This document shows, piece by piece, positions 23,657 to 32,592 of a DNA stretch of 64,000 bases (position 1 is the first letter of the stretch; each line of letters opens with the position of its first letter). Both the position numbers and the translations under genes were made by a program. Location of the stretch: assembly GCF_007833275.1 (NCBI RefSeq), contig NZ_CP042241.1:930001-994000 (forward strand), written 5' to 3'. Below the pieces are notes generated by a model that did not search any database, was not told the DNA's origin, and saw nothing but the letters and a program-made list of their open reading frames with translations. This stretch comes from Salarchaeum sp. JOR-1 (GTDB taxonomy: Archaea; Halobacteriota; Halobacteria; Halobacteriales; Halobacteriaceae).

Positions 23657-24546
23657 CAGATGTCGCGCTGGAACTCGTCGTAGTCGTCGAAGTCGGCGGG
23701 GAGCGCGTAGGGAATGCGGCGGCTCTCGCGATCGCCCGCGGCGTCGTCGGCGTCCTCGACGGGAACCGCTTCGTCCTCGAACCCGGGTTTGACGCGGACG
23801 CTCGCCGCGGGCATCCCGACGGCGACGTGGTGGGCGGGGACGTCGGACTGGACGACCGAGCGCGCGCCGACGAGGCTGTTCTCGCCGACGGTGACGCCCG
23901 CGCGGACGAGCGCGCCCTGCGTCACGCGCGCGTCGTCCTCGATTGTCGTGTGGTAGTTCGTCACCTCGGTCTGGTCTACGATGTCGTGGTCGTGGGTGTA
24001 CACGTGCGCGCCGTCGCTGAGGCTCACGCGGTCGCCGACGGTGAGTTCGCCGCGGTCGTCGAGGTGCACGTCGTCGTGGATGACGACGTTGTCTCCGAGT
24101 TCGATGTTGTGGCCGTACGTCATCGACACGCCCTTGAAGATGCGTAATCCCTCGCCGGCGTCCGCGAACAGGTGGCGGGCGAGCATCTGCCGGAACTCGA
24201 GCGCGAAGTCCACGTTGTCCGCGACGGGCGTGTTGTCGAACTGCCGCCACAGCCACTGCAGGGGCTTCGACTCCGCGAACGCCTCTTCGTCCTTCTCCGC
24301 GTAGTACTCCGACTCCAGGGTGGCGTTCCGCGGGTTGTACGACTGCAGGCGCGCTTCCTCGATGCTCGACACCGTGTTTCCGTTCTGCCAGGCCTCGTAG
24401 GCCTCCCGGTCGCCGTTCAGGTCCACGAGTACGTCCTCGACGACCTCGTAGGGGTCTTCCGTCGAGAGGCGCTCGTCCACCTCACCCACGAAGTCGCGGA
24501 GCGTCGCCTCCGCGTCGTCAGGGAGGGAGACGTGGCGTTTCGTCAT
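23656..24546 (-). CDS. LpxA-like hexapeptide acyltransferase
   Basis: A 296-residue protein. Residues 1-130 are a helical, acidic extension (LPDDAEATLRDFVGEVDERL and others). From about 135 there is a left-handed beta-helix with isoleucine/valine-led hexapeptides (IELGDNVVIHDDVHLD, LTVGDRVSLSDGA, VTVGENSLVGARSVV). HDHD near 188-191 could hold the catalytic histidine. The family transfers acetyl or acyl groups from CoA to sugars or small metabolites. The closest relatives are maltose O-acetyltransferase-like. It is the first gene of a two-gene operon with the Nmad3-like protein. Confidence 0.88.
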   Translation of the reverse strand: MTKRHVSLPDDAEATLRDFVGEVDERLSTEDPYEVVEDVLVDLNGDREAYEAWQNGNTVSSIEEARLQSYNPRNATLESEYYAEKDEEAFAESKPLQWLWRQFDNTPVADNVDFALEFRQMLARHLFADAGEGLRIFKGVSMTYGHNIELGDNVVIHDDVHLDDRGELTVGDRVSLSDGAHVYTHDHDIVDQTEVTNYHTTIEDDARVTQGALVRAGVTVGENSLVGARSVVQSDVPAHHVAVGMPAASVRVKPGFEDEAVPVEDADDAAGDRESRRIPYALPADFDDYDEFQRDI

Positions 24547-24782
24547 ACCACAACGCTCGTGTGGGACGTTGATAGGGGTTTCCGTCCCGACGCTGCCTGC
24601 CGTTACTCCGCGTCGGCGTCGAGTTCTCCACTAGCCGCCGGACGAACGGGTCGAGGCGGCCGTCCGCGACCCCGTCGTGGACGCGGGCCGGCACGCCCGG
24701 AGATGTCTCCGGGCCGTTCGCTGGTTCCCGCTGCGTGGGAGGAACCGCACCCGCTAAGTGTCCGCCGGCAGTACGCTCGGGC
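24547..24782. other. Divergent intergenic region with two inverted repeats
   Basis: This 236-base gap between the acyltransferase and the aldo-keto reductase holds CCCGGAGA-TG-TCTCCGGG (24696-24713) and GGTTCC...GGAACC (24723-24728 and 24741-24746). A leftward stretch around 24600-24690 reads ARVHDGVADGRLDPFVRRL and, in another frame, ASGELDADAE then a stop, possibly a remnant gene end. No intact gene was found. Confidence 0.45.
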
Positions 24783-25835
24783 ATGCAGTACCGTGAACTC
24801 GGTGACTCCGGTGTCGAGGTGAGCGAGGTCGGGTTCGGCGCGTGGGTCGTCGGCACCGACTGGTGGGGTGACCGCGACGAGGACGACCAGCGCGAGATGG
24901 TCGAACACGCGGTCGAGCAGGGCATCACGTACTTCGACACGGGCGACGTCTACGGGCACGGACAGAGCGAGGAGTTCCTCGGGGACTTCCTCGCGCCCTA
25001 CCGCGAGGAGGTGACGCTCGCAACGAAGATCGGGTACGACTTCTACAACAATCCGCAGGCGGGCCACGGCGAACTCCCGAAGGAGATGGATCCCGGCTAC
25101 CTCCGGGAGGCCGTCGAGAAGAGCCTCGACCGTCTCGGCGTCGAGCACGTGGAGTACCTCCAGCTCCACAACCCGAACGTCTCCGAGATGACGCCGGACG
25201 TGCTCGAAGTCCTCGACGAGGTTCGCGAGGACGGGCTGGCGGACGCTATCGGCGTCGCGCTCGGCCCGAGCATCGGCTGGCTCGCGGAGGGGGACTTCGC
25301 CATCGAGAACGAGTTCGACGGCGTCCAGTACGTCGGGAACCTCCTCGAACAGGACGTCCACCGACACTTCGTGGAGACCGTCCGGGAGGCGGGTGCGGAC
25401 ACGTCGCTCATCGCCCGCGTCCCCCACTCGTCGGGCATCCTGAACGAGCAGGTGACGCCGGACACGGAACTCGACGCGGGCGACCACCGCGGGTTCCGGC
25501 CCGACGAGTGGTACGAGACCGGCTGGGAGAAACTGGAGGAACTCCGGTTCCTCGAACGAGACGGCGAGCGCACGATGGGGCAGGCCGCGATTCAGTGGTT
25601 GCTCTCGTTCGACGAGGTCGCGTCCGTGACGCCGACGTTCCGCTCGAAGGAGGACATCACGGAGTGGGCCGCCGCGCCCGACACGCCCGCGGTCAGCGAC
25701 GACGAACAGGAGCGCGTCGCCGACCTCTACGAGGCGAACTTCGGCGTAGAGCGCTTCGACGGCATGGACGCCGAGGACTACCGGACGAGCGTGGACGGCG
25801 ACGACCTGCGGGACGCCGGTATCCTCGCGGACTGA
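24783..25835 (+). CDS. Aldo/keto reductase
   Basis: A 350-residue NAD(P)H-dependent oxidoreductase of the aldo-keto reductase superfamily, a TIM barrel. The start MQYRELGDSGVEVSEVGFGA is typical; the catalytic tyrosine lies in FDTGDVYGHGQSEE (about residues 53-66), the lysine in ATKIGYDF near 81-88, and the histidine in YLQLHNPN near 127-134. The C-terminal GDDLRDAGILAD is partly duplicated 101 bases downstream. Start ATG 24783 fits the family. The physiological substrate is unknown. Confidence 0.93.
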   Translation: MQYRELGDSGVEVSEVGFGAWVVGTDWWGDRDEDDQREMVEHAVEQGITYFDTGDVYGHGQSEEFLGDFLAPYREEVTLATKIGYDFYNNPQAGHGELPKEMDPGYLREAVEKSLDRLGVEHVEYLQLHNPNVSEMTPDVLEVLDEVREDGLADAIGVALGPSIGWLAEGDFAIENEFDGVQYVGNLLEQDVHRHFVETVREAGADTSLIARVPHSSGILNEQVTPDTELDAGDHRGFRPDEWYETGWEKLEELRFLERDGERTMGQAAIQWLLSFDEVASVTPTFRSKEDITEWAAAPDTPAVSDDEQERVADLYEANFGVERFDGMDAEDYRTSVDGDDLRDAGILAD

Positions 25836-25903
25836 CGACCCGGCTGCGTTTTCTGGAACGTTTCGAGGCGGAGGGGCTCCGCCCAGGAGACTTCCCGCGA
25901 CTT

Positions 25904-25933
25904 GACCTGGGGGACGCCGGTATTCTCGCGGCC
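25904..25933 (+). repeat. Duplicate of the aldo-keto reductase 3' end
   Basis: This segment matches 25803-25832 at 27 of 30 positions, offset 101 bases. Its frame reads DLGDAGILAAELT then TAA, parallel to the gene's own DLRDAGILAD end. It looks like a relic of a tandem duplication or of a replaced gene tail. Confidence 0.7.
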
Positions 25934-26225
25934 GAACTAACTTAAATGATTTCGGTTTCCTCGAACCCCTTCGTTTCCGGTCGAAACCCGCAGACTGCAG
26001 CGCGTTCTTAACCGCTCATTTCACTTTCACTCCGCACTTCTTGGGATAGTCGGCGCAGCCGTCCGGAAACGCCTCTCAGGACGCCTGCTCGTTCCGACGC
26101 GACGACTATTCGAAACGGGGCGGCACGGGCCGGCGGCGACGTGTTCCCGGCGCGGTTCCGAGGCGGGTTCGACACCGACCGCGCTCGGAGGCACGCGGTG
26201 TTTTTTCATCCAACGTTTTGCGAGC

Positions 26226-26246
26226 GGGGTTCGCCGTGCGAACCCC
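26226..26246 (-). terminator. Hairpin terminator after pitA
   Basis: GGGGTTCGC (26226-26234) and GCGAACCCC (26238-26246) form a nine-base perfect stem with a CGT loop. On the reverse strand it comes 12 bases after the pitA stop and just after a run of five T residues, so it may mark the transcript end. Confidence 0.5.
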
Positions 26247-26258
26247 CGAAGCAAAAAT

Positions 26259-27710
26259 TTACGCGAGGAAGACGTGTCTGGGGCGGTCTGCGAGCACGTC
26301 GCGGCCCCACTGGACGGTGTCGCGGAAGGCGTCGCTGCGGAAGAAGTCGGTGGCGGCGTCCTGGGAGTCCCAGCGGGAGTCGATGAAGAACGCGTTCTCG
26401 TCGTCGGTGTCCTGGAGGAGGCGGGTCTGGCGGTGGCCGTCGATGCCGGCGAGGGCGTCGCCGACGGCGTCGAACTTCTCCACGAAGTCGTCTCGGTGTT
26501 CGGGTTTGACGGTGTAGAACATGCCCATGGTTCCCCAGCCGTCCTCCGATTCGGCGACTTTGCTGGTGATGCCGGGGAGGTCGTTGAGGAAGCCGGCGGC
26601 GGTGTCCGCGGCGCTCTGCGTGTCCCAGAGGGAGACGACGGCGGCCGCCCCCTCGTTCGTGGGTTCGTAGACGGTGGTCTCGACGTGGGTGTCGTAGTGG
26701 TCGAAGCTCTCCGCGAGATCCGCGACCTCGGATTCGAGGTCGTCGAGGTCGGCGTCGGAGTAGAGGCCGACGGCGTACACGTCCTCGCCGTGCGGTTTTC
26801 CGGCGTACACGTCGAGGTCTGCGAGTTCGTCTCGCAGCGACTCCTCGCCCGCCTCGTCGGCGTCGTCACTCCGGTCGTCGTGGCCGTGCGCGCTCTCGCC
26901 GCGTCTGTGGTCGTGGGCGGTCTCGTCGTCGGGGGTCGGGACTTCTTCGCCGGCGAGGAACGCGTCGAAGTCCGCGGGCGGGAACCGCCGGCCGACGTAG
27001 AAGTCGCCGAACTCGCCGTACTTGGAGGACGCGTCGTCGAAGCGCATCTCGTACACGATGTCCTTGATGTCCGTCGGGTCGTCGCCGAACAGCGTCACGC
27101 CCCACTCCCAGTCGTCCAGTCCCACGCTGGAGGCGATGACTTGCTTGATCTTCCCGGCGTACTCGCGGCCCACGTCGCCGTGGCCGGCCATCAGGTCGGC
27201 GCGCTCCTCGAAGTCGAGGTCGTACCAGTTCTGACCGGGCCGGCGGCGCTTGCTCATCGGGTAGAAGGAGACGTAGGTGTCCTCGGGAATCTCGGGCGTG
27301 AGCTTCCCCTCGATGTAGTTCTTCAGGCCGTCGTCCACCGCCTCGGGATTCGTGAAGTACTCGTCGCTCACGTACCCCGAGACCTCGCTCACGGAGACGT
27401 AGGAGTGCGCGCGCTCCGTGTACGCCGCGAACTCGGTCTGCTCGAACGACCGCTGGATGCGGTCGAGTTCGTCCAGGCGCTCCCGGAAGTGGACGAACAG
27501 GAGGTCGGCCTTGCTTCCCGTGACGCTGAACACGGCGGAGTCGCCCGCGTCGCTCCGCGCGAGCGCCTCCCGGTGGGTCTGGAACGCGGCCGCGTCCTCG
27601 ATCGCGGCCTCGCGGTCGCGTTCGGGCGCGTCCCGCCACGCGTCCCAGTCCACGGTCCGGAAGTCGTGCAGCGCGAACCAGCCCTCCTCGGTCTCGGGCG
27701 CGTCAACCAT
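26259..27710 (-). CDS. pitA: PitA: chlorite dismutase-like/ABM fusion heme protein
   Basis: A 483-residue haloarchaeal fusion. Residues 1-245 are a chlorite dismutase/HemQ-type domain (VSFYPMSKRRR near 145-155, GLDDWEWGVTLFGDDP near 194-209, the YEMRFDDASSKYGEF segment near 216-230). A His/Asp-rich linker (AHDHRRGESAHGHDDRSDD) follows near 262-282, then an antibiotic biosynthesis monooxygenase-like domain (about 390-483). Such proteins are linked to heme metabolism or oxidative chemistry; the enzymatic activity here is not demonstrated. Start ATG 27710 fits. It is divergent from a PadR-type regulator. Confidence 0.88.
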   Translation of the reverse strand: MVDAPETEEGWFALHDFRTVDWDAWRDAPERDREAAIEDAAAFQTHREALARSDAGDSAVFSVTGSKADLLFVHFRERLDELDRIQRSFEQTEFAAYTERAHSYVSVSEVSGYVSDEYFTNPEAVDDGLKNYIEGKLTPEIPEDTYVSFYPMSKRRRPGQNWYDLDFEERADLMAGHGDVGREYAGKIKQVIASSVGLDDWEWGVTLFGDDPTDIKDIVYEMRFDDASSKYGEFGDFYVGRRFPPADFDAFLAGEEVPTPDDETAHDHRRGESAHGHDDRSDDADEAGEESLRDELADLDVYAGKPHGEDVYAVGLYSDADLDDLESEVADLAESFDHYDTHVETTVYEPTNEGAAAVVSLWDTQSAADTAAGFLNDLPGITSKVAESEDGWGTMGMFYTVKPEHRDDFVEKFDAVGDALAGIDGHRQTRLLQDTDDENAFFIDSRWDSQDAATDFFRSDAFRDTVQWGRDVLADRPRHVFLA

Positions 27711-27798
27711 ACCCGGAACTTGGGCGACCTCCGACAAGCAACTTTCGCGTTCGCGCTCGCGCTGGCCGCTATCCCACCGACCGAAACCCTTTCCGTGA

Positions 27799-27808
27799 TT
27801 CCCGGGAA
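27799..27808. promoter_or_regulatory. Palindrome TTCCCGGGAA before the PadR gene
   Basis: A perfect 10-base palindrome 12 bases before the PadR ATG, in the 110-base gap shared with pitA. It could be the regulator's autoregulatory site. Short palindromes are frequent in GC-rich DNA, so the claim is weak. Confidence 0.3.
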
Positions 27809-27820
27809 AACGACGAGAGA

Positions 27821-28342
27821 ATGCGTAAGAGTGATCCGCCGAAGGGACTCGTCTCGTACCTCGTCCTCGAACTCCTCGCCGAACAGCCACGATACGGGTA
27901 CGAGCTCCTCAAGGAGATAACCGAACTCAGCGGCGGCCACTGGGAGCCCTCCTACGGCTCGGTCTACCCGATCCTCTACAAGTTCGAGGACAACGGCTGG
28001 GCACAGCGCATCGAGCGCGAGGACGAACCCGACCGGAAGTACTTCGAACTCACCGAGGCGGGCCGCGAGGAACTCGCGGAGAAACGCGAGGAAGTCGGCG
28101 GAACCGCGAAGGACTTCGCCGACATCATTCTCGGGTTCTACCACATGTACGCCGTGCTCGGCATCGACGACCGCTTTCAGGTGGAGAACCCCGAGGACGG
28201 CTGGCAGTTCGGCGAAGCGTTCTCCGCGTGGATAGTCGAACAGGTCGTCCGCCACCACGAGCACTACTTCGACACGACGTTCGAGCGCATCCCGGACACG
28301 CCCGAGGCGTTCAACGACCGGATGGACGTCTCAGACGAGTAG
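27821..28342 (+). CDS. PadR-family transcription regulator
   Basis: A 173-residue regulator with the PadR winged helix in residues 8-85: GLVSYLVLELLAEQPRYGYE, then WEPSYGSVYPILYKFEDNGW. The C-terminal half is helical and acidic and would make the dimer. PadR proteins repress neighbouring genes until an effector binds. It is divergent from pitA. Its last 12 bases overlap the end of the convergent M50 protease gene. Confidence 0.93.
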   Translation: MRKSDPPKGLVSYLVLELLAEQPRYGYELLKEITELSGGHWEPSYGSVYPILYKFEDNGWAQRIEREDEPDRKYFELTEAGREELAEKREEVGGTAKDFADIILGFYHMYAVLGIDDRFQVENPEDGWQFGEAFSAWIVEQVVRHHEHYFDTTFERIPDTPEAFNDRMDVSDE

Positions 28343-30121
28343 GTTCGGGAACAGCATCAGGACGAGGCAGGCGAGCATCGCGAAGCCGACGCTCGTCGTC
28401 ACCGCCCTGACCGCGCTCCGCTTGTCCTCGATGGGGAGCCGTGAGACCACGGACTCCGCGCTCGTCCGCAGGAGGTGGCCGCCGTCGAGCGGGTATCCGG
28501 GAATGCAGTTGAAAAACCCGAGGTTGATGTTCACCCAGCCCACCCAGAACAGGGCGTTCGCGAGCAGTAAGCCCGCGCCGCCGAGCGGGTCGAGGACGCC
28601 GGTGGTCGTGTAGAACGCGGCGTTATCGGGGACGAACCCGGGGAAATTGTAGGGGACGCCGAGTCCGACCGCCGCGAGGAACGGCAGGAACACGAGGAAC
28701 ATCGCCGACTGCGTGAGGGTCACGCCGGTGAGGTCGCCGCCGAGCACGTCGAGGTAGAACCCGGCGGGGTAGAGTTCGATGCCCGCGTCGCTCACGGTCA
28801 TCCCGGAGTAGCCCGGCGACCCCTGCACGCCGAGGAAGCCGATGTCGCCGTTCGGGCTCTCGGCGAGCGTCACGGTCGCCGTCCGCTGTTCGCCGTCGAC
28901 GTCGTACTCGATCTCGACGCTGTCGCCGGGGGCGGTGTCCGCGAGCGCGTCGCTCACGTCCGCGTAGGTGACGACGCGCTGGCCGTCGAGGCGCGTGACG
29001 ACGACGGCGTCGCCCGCGGCGAGGCCGGTCTGGCTGGCGAACGGCTCCCCGTCCACGAGCGTCACGAGCGCGCCGACGGGGCCGGTCGTCGTGTTCCCCG
29101 TTGCGGTCGTGACGGTCGCAATCGTCGTGTTCGCGACGAGGGCACGGAACCCGGCTTCCGTCTCGACGCTCGTGCCGTTCACGCTCACGATAGTGTCGCC
29201 GGTTGAGATGCCGTTATGCGGGCTGAACGCCGTTGCAGCGGCCAGGTCGCTCCCGGCCTCCGGGACGCCCGTCACCAGCACGGATCTGTTCACGGTGACC
29301 GTCTCACCGCTCGCGAGCGTCATCGAGACTGACTGACTGCTTCGGTTCGCGAGCACGGCCTCGAACTCCTCGTTCGACTCGATGGACTCGTTCCCGACGG
29401 CGACGATGCGGTCGCCGGGTTCGATGCCGGCCTGCGCGGCCGGGGACTGCTCGACAACCCCGCCGACCGCCGCGCCGGGCGCGACAGCGATAGCGCTCGC
29501 GACGGGGCCGAACAGCAACCCGAAGGCGAGGAGGGCGACGAGGAAGTTGTTCGTCACGCCCGCTGCGAACATCCGGGCGCGACTCCCGCGGGAGACGAGG
29601 CGCTGGTCTTCCTGGTCGGGTTCGACGAACGCGCCCATCGGGAGCACCGCGAGCAGGACGACGCCCATCGACTCCACGCCGATGCCCTCGACGCGGCTCA
29701 TCACGCCGTGTCCGCCCTCGTGCACCACGAGGCCGACGAACAGTCCGAGCACGATTTCGGGTGCGACGGCGACGGGAAGGAACGGATTCACGCCGGGGAC
29801 GACGAGCGCGCTCCGCGGGTTCCCGACCGCGGACGCCGCCGCCGGTGGGTTCTGTACGAGCGCTATCGCCGTCGTCGCGAGGAGGGCGAACGCGCCGACG
29901 AGCACGACCAGCGCGACACCGAGGCCGAAGTTCCCCCACGCGCGCCACGCGCGCTTCGGTCGGGCGAGCCGGTCGAGCAGCCGCTTCCCGCGGTTCGTGT
30001 GCACCGTCAACAGCGGCCCCATCGTGTTCACGTAGTCCGGCAACAGCCCGCGGTTCCGGGCGACGGCGACCACCACCCAGTACGCGAGCACGCCGGCGAG
30101 AACCCACGTCCACTCGTTCAT
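28331..30121 (-). CDS. M50 site-2 protease with PDZ domains
   Basis: A 596-residue intramembrane zinc metalloprotease. The zinc-binding HEGGH motif is near residues 133-137 in the segment VGLVVHEGGHGVMS, and the third ligand region is NCIPGYPLDGGH near 538-549. Two or three PDZ-like repeats (GDRIVAVGNESIESNEEFEAV; GDTIVSVNGTSVETEAGF; GDAVVVTRLDGQRV) lie between the hydrophobic blocks. Such proteases cut membrane-bound regulators. Start ATG 30121; an in-frame GTG at 30124 is possible. It lies 39 bases downstream of lysS in the same direction. Confidence 0.9.
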   Translation of the reverse strand: MNEWTWVLAGVLAYWVVVAVARNRGLLPDYVNTMGPLLTVHTNRGKRLLDRLARPKRAWRAWGNFGLGVALVVLVGAFALLATTAIALVQNPPAAASAVGNPRSALVVPGVNPFLPVAVAPEIVLGLFVGLVVHEGGHGVMSRVEGIGVESMGVVLLAVLPMGAFVEPDQEDQRLVSRGSRARMFAAGVTNNFLVALLAFGLLFGPVASAIAVAPGAAVGGVVEQSPAAQAGIEPGDRIVAVGNESIESNEEFEAVLANRSSQSVSMTLASGETVTVNRSVLVTGVPEAGSDLAAATAFSPHNGISTGDTIVSVNGTSVETEAGFRALVANTTIATVTTATGNTTTGPVGALVTLVDGEPFASQTGLAAGDAVVVTRLDGQRVVTYADVSDALADTAPGDSVEIEYDVDGEQRTATVTLAESPNGDIGFLGVQGSPGYSGMTVSDAGIELYPAGFYLDVLGGDLTGVTLTQSAMFLVFLPFLAAVGLGVPYNFPGFVPDNAAFYTTTGVLDPLGGAGLLLANALFWVGWVNINLGFFNCIPGYPLDGGHLLRTSAESVVSRLPIEDKRSAVRAVTTSVGFAMLACLVLMLFPNLLV

Positions 30122-30160
30122 CACGCTACCCTCCGGGCGCGGAACGGTAAGCGGTTTGGG

Positions 30161-31795
30161 TTACCGCTCGCGGCGCAGCCGCGCGACGACGAACTCGTCG
30201 TCCAGCGCGGCGAGGAACTGCCCGAGTTTCGGCCCCTCCTCCTCCTCGAAGAACAGCCGGTAGCCGACGGAGAAGAACTCGCCGATGTCGATGTCGTGGC
30301 GCTTCGCCGTCTCGTAGATCTCGCCCTGCACCTCCTCGCCGTCGTGGCCTTCCGCGACGAAGTCCGCGAGTTCGTCGAGCGCCGCCGCCGTCTCCGAATC
30401 GAGGTCCACGTCGGGGAGGCGCTCGCGGTTGATGCGGTAGTTGTACTCGTTGTCCGTGCGCTCGGCCCACTCGCGGGCGAGGTCGACGCGCGCGAGCGCC
30501 TCCTCGACCGCCCACTCGGGCGCGTCCTCGGGAATGTGGCCCTCGCGTCGCGCGATCTCCTCCCTGAGTTCGGGGTCGTCCGTCATCCCGAGCACGGCCG
30601 CGAACGTGTACGGGATGCGGATGCGCTCCTCTCGGACGTCGTCCACGACGAGCGGGTAGACGCGCTCCGCGAGTTCCCGCTCGTCCTCCGAGGCGTCCGC
30701 GACCTCCCCGAAGTAGACGCGCTCGAAGCGGTCGAACTCGTCCACGAGCAGGTCGATGCGTTCCGTGCTGAAGTCTCGGGCCTTCTTCGGTTCCTTCGTG
30801 AAGAAGTACCGGAGTACGTCCCGCTCCACGAGGTCGAGCACGTCCGAGACGAGGATGACGTTCCCCTCCGAGGAACTGAACGGCTCGCCGTTCAGCGTGA
30901 ACCACTCGTACACCATCGGCACCGGCGGTTCCCCCTCGAACACGGTCTCCACGATGTCCACGCCGGACGGCCACGACCCCTCCGCGTGGTCTTTCCCGAA
31001 CGGCTCGAAGTCCACTCCCAGAACCTGCCACTGCGCCGGCCACTCGAACCGCCAGGGGAGCTTTCCGTCCCGCAGACTCGCGGTTCCCCGATGCCCGCAG
31101 CCCTCGATGACGCGGTCGCCCGCGTCGAGGTCGGTGCACTCGTACTCGACCGTCCCGCCGTCGGCGTCGATGTCGCGGACGGTCTCCGTTATCTTCCCGC
31201 AGTTCTCGCAGACGGGATTGAACGGGACGTAGGACTCGTCCACCTTGTCCTGGTACTGCGCGAGAACCTCGCGGGCGAGGTCGGCGTTCGCGAGCACGTG
31301 CCGGGTCGCGTCTTCGAACTCCCCGGACTCGTAGAGCGCGGTGTTCGACACCATCTCCACGGGGATTCCCATGAGTTCCGCGGAGTCCTCGATGAGGCTG
31401 GAGAAGTGCGCGCCGTAGGAGTCACAGCACCCGAACGGGTCCGGAATCGCCGTGTAGGGATGACCGAGGTTCGTCCCGAGAGCGCCCGCGTTCACGTCCC
31501 CGAGGTCGACGATTTCGCCGTCGAGGTCCGCGAGTTTCCGCGGGAGCTTCCGCAGCGGGTCGCGGTCGTCCGACGTGAAAATCTGTCGCACGTCGTGGCC
31601 GCGCTCGCGGAGGACTTCGGCGACGAAGTAGCCGCGCGCGAGTTCGTTCATGTTCCCGAGGTGGGGGACGCCGGACGGCGAGATACCGCCCTTGATCACG
31701 ATTGGGTCGTCGGGGTCGCGCGCCTCGACGCGGTCCGCGATTTCGTCCGCCCAGAAGACGTACTCCGCGTCGCTGAGAACGTGTGGACTGCTCAT
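30161..31795 (-). CDS. lysS: Lysyl-tRNA synthetase, class I
   Basis: The archaeal class I LysRS (544 residues), which charges tRNA-Lys. The HIGH-like motif is HLGNMNE near residues 46-52 (GISPSGVPHLGN), and the KMSKS-like motif is FSSSEGN near 291-297. A zinc-like CENCGKI segment lies near 180-186 and CCDSYGAHF near 114-122. The ATG overlaps the pyrH stop (ATGA), so translation is coupled. This is unrelated in fold to the class II LysRS found in bacteria. Confidence 0.96.
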   Translation of the reverse strand: MSSPHVLSDAEYVFWADEIADRVEARDPDDPIVIKGGISPSGVPHLGNMNELARGYFVAEVLRERGHDVRQIFTSDDRDPLRKLPRKLADLDGEIVDLGDVNAGALGTNLGHPYTAIPDPFGCCDSYGAHFSSLIEDSAELMGIPVEMVSNTALYESGEFEDATRHVLANADLAREVLAQYQDKVDESYVPFNPVCENCGKITETVRDIDADGGTVEYECTDLDAGDRVIEGCGHRGTASLRDGKLPWRFEWPAQWQVLGVDFEPFGKDHAEGSWPSGVDIVETVFEGEPPVPMVYEWFTLNGEPFSSSEGNVILVSDVLDLVERDVLRYFFTKEPKKARDFSTERIDLLVDEFDRFERVYFGEVADASEDERELAERVYPLVVDDVREERIRIPYTFAAVLGMTDDPELREEIARREGHIPEDAPEWAVEEALARVDLAREWAERTDNEYNYRINRERLPDVDLDSETAAALDELADFVAEGHDGEEVQGEIYETAKRHDIDIGEFFSVGYRLFFEEEEGPKLGQFLAALDDEFVVARLRRER

Positions 31796-32505
31796 TCCTG
31801 CCAGAGCGCGGGCGTCTCGGTCGCGCTGTCGGGGCGGATGTCCGTGCCGTCGTGCTCGCCGCGCAGCACGGCGTCCACGATGTTCTCGGAGTCCGTGCCG
31901 TCGAGCACGACGACCCGCATCCGGGAGCGCTCGATGAGCTTCGCCGCGAGGATGTCGACGGGCGCGCTCGACCCCGCGCTCATCTCGATGTTCCCGATGA
32001 CGTCCACGAGTTCGCTCGCGGTCATCGAGTCGAAGCGCTGCGCGGAGCTGTCCTCGTTCGGGTCGGCGCTGAACACGCCGGGCACGCTCGTCGCGTACAC
32101 GAGGAGGTCGGCGTCCGTGTACTCGGCGAGCGCCGCGCCGACGGCGTCCGTCGTCTGTCCGGCGGTGACGCCGCCCATCACGGCCACGTCGCCACGCCGC
32201 ATCGCCTCGCCCGCGGTCTCGTAGTCCTTCGCGGGACTCGGGGCCGCGTCGTCCAGCGCGGAGATGAGGAGGCGGGCGTTCAGTCGGGTGACCGAGATGC
32301 CGATGTCGTCCAGTTCGATCTCGTTCGCGCCCAGGCTCCGGGCGGTATCGATGTACTCGCGGGCGATACCGCCGCCGCCGACGACCACGCCGACGGAACA
32401 CCCCTCCTCGACCAAGCGTTCGATGGCGGCGGCGTGCGCTCGGATTCGCTCGTGCGCGAGGTCCGGAGCGAGCACGCTCCCGCCGATAGAAACGACTACT
32501 CGCAT
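31792..32505 (-). CDS. pyrH: Uridylate kinase (UMP kinase)
   Basis: A 237-residue amino-acid-kinase-fold enzyme making UDP from UMP, in pyrimidine synthesis. Visible are MRVVVSIGGSVLAPD at the start, GVVVGGGGIAREY near residues 38-50, and LVYATSVPGVFSADPNED near 139-156. The archaeal form is compact. The gene is followed by lysS (overlap ATGA) and is divergent from moaE with 87 bases between. Confidence 0.95.
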   Translation of the reverse strand: MRVVVSIGGSVLAPDLAHERIRAHAAAIERLVEEGCSVGVVVGGGGIAREYIDTARSLGANEIELDDIGISVTRLNARLLISALDDAAPSPAKDYETAGEAMRRGDVAVMGGVTAGQTTDAVGAALAEYTDADLLVYATSVPGVFSADPNEDSSAQRFDSMTASELVDVIGNIEMSAGSSAPVDILAAKLIERSRMRVVVLDGTDSENIVDAVLRGEHDGTDIRPDSATETPALWQE

Positions 32506-32592
32506 TCTTACCCGGACTAGCCCGGATGCGGCCTTAAGGGTTGTCAACTCCCCGGCGACAGGCACAAGCCACGCGCACGCCACGACTCCCGT

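Larger units (their letters stand above)
25836..26258. other. Gene-free region with duplicated gene tail and hairpins
   Basis: The 423 bases hold no gene I can support. GGCGGAG-GGG-CTCCGCC at 25867-25883 is a likely terminator hairpin for the aldo-keto reductase. At 25904-25933 there is a diverged copy (27 of 30 bases) of the reductase's last codons. At 26226-26246 a perfect nine-base stem follows pitA's stop on the reverse strand. The remainder is GC-rich with no clear feature. Confidence 0.5.

Noticed and set aside
24600-24690. Possible leftward gene remnant (RLDPFVRRL, ASGELDADAE)
   Set aside because: Two frames would be needed and no family was recognised. It is kept only as a note in the intergenic entry.
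26274-27920. 548-residue rightward frame over pitA
   Set aside because: It is antisense to pitA, which carries clear domains.
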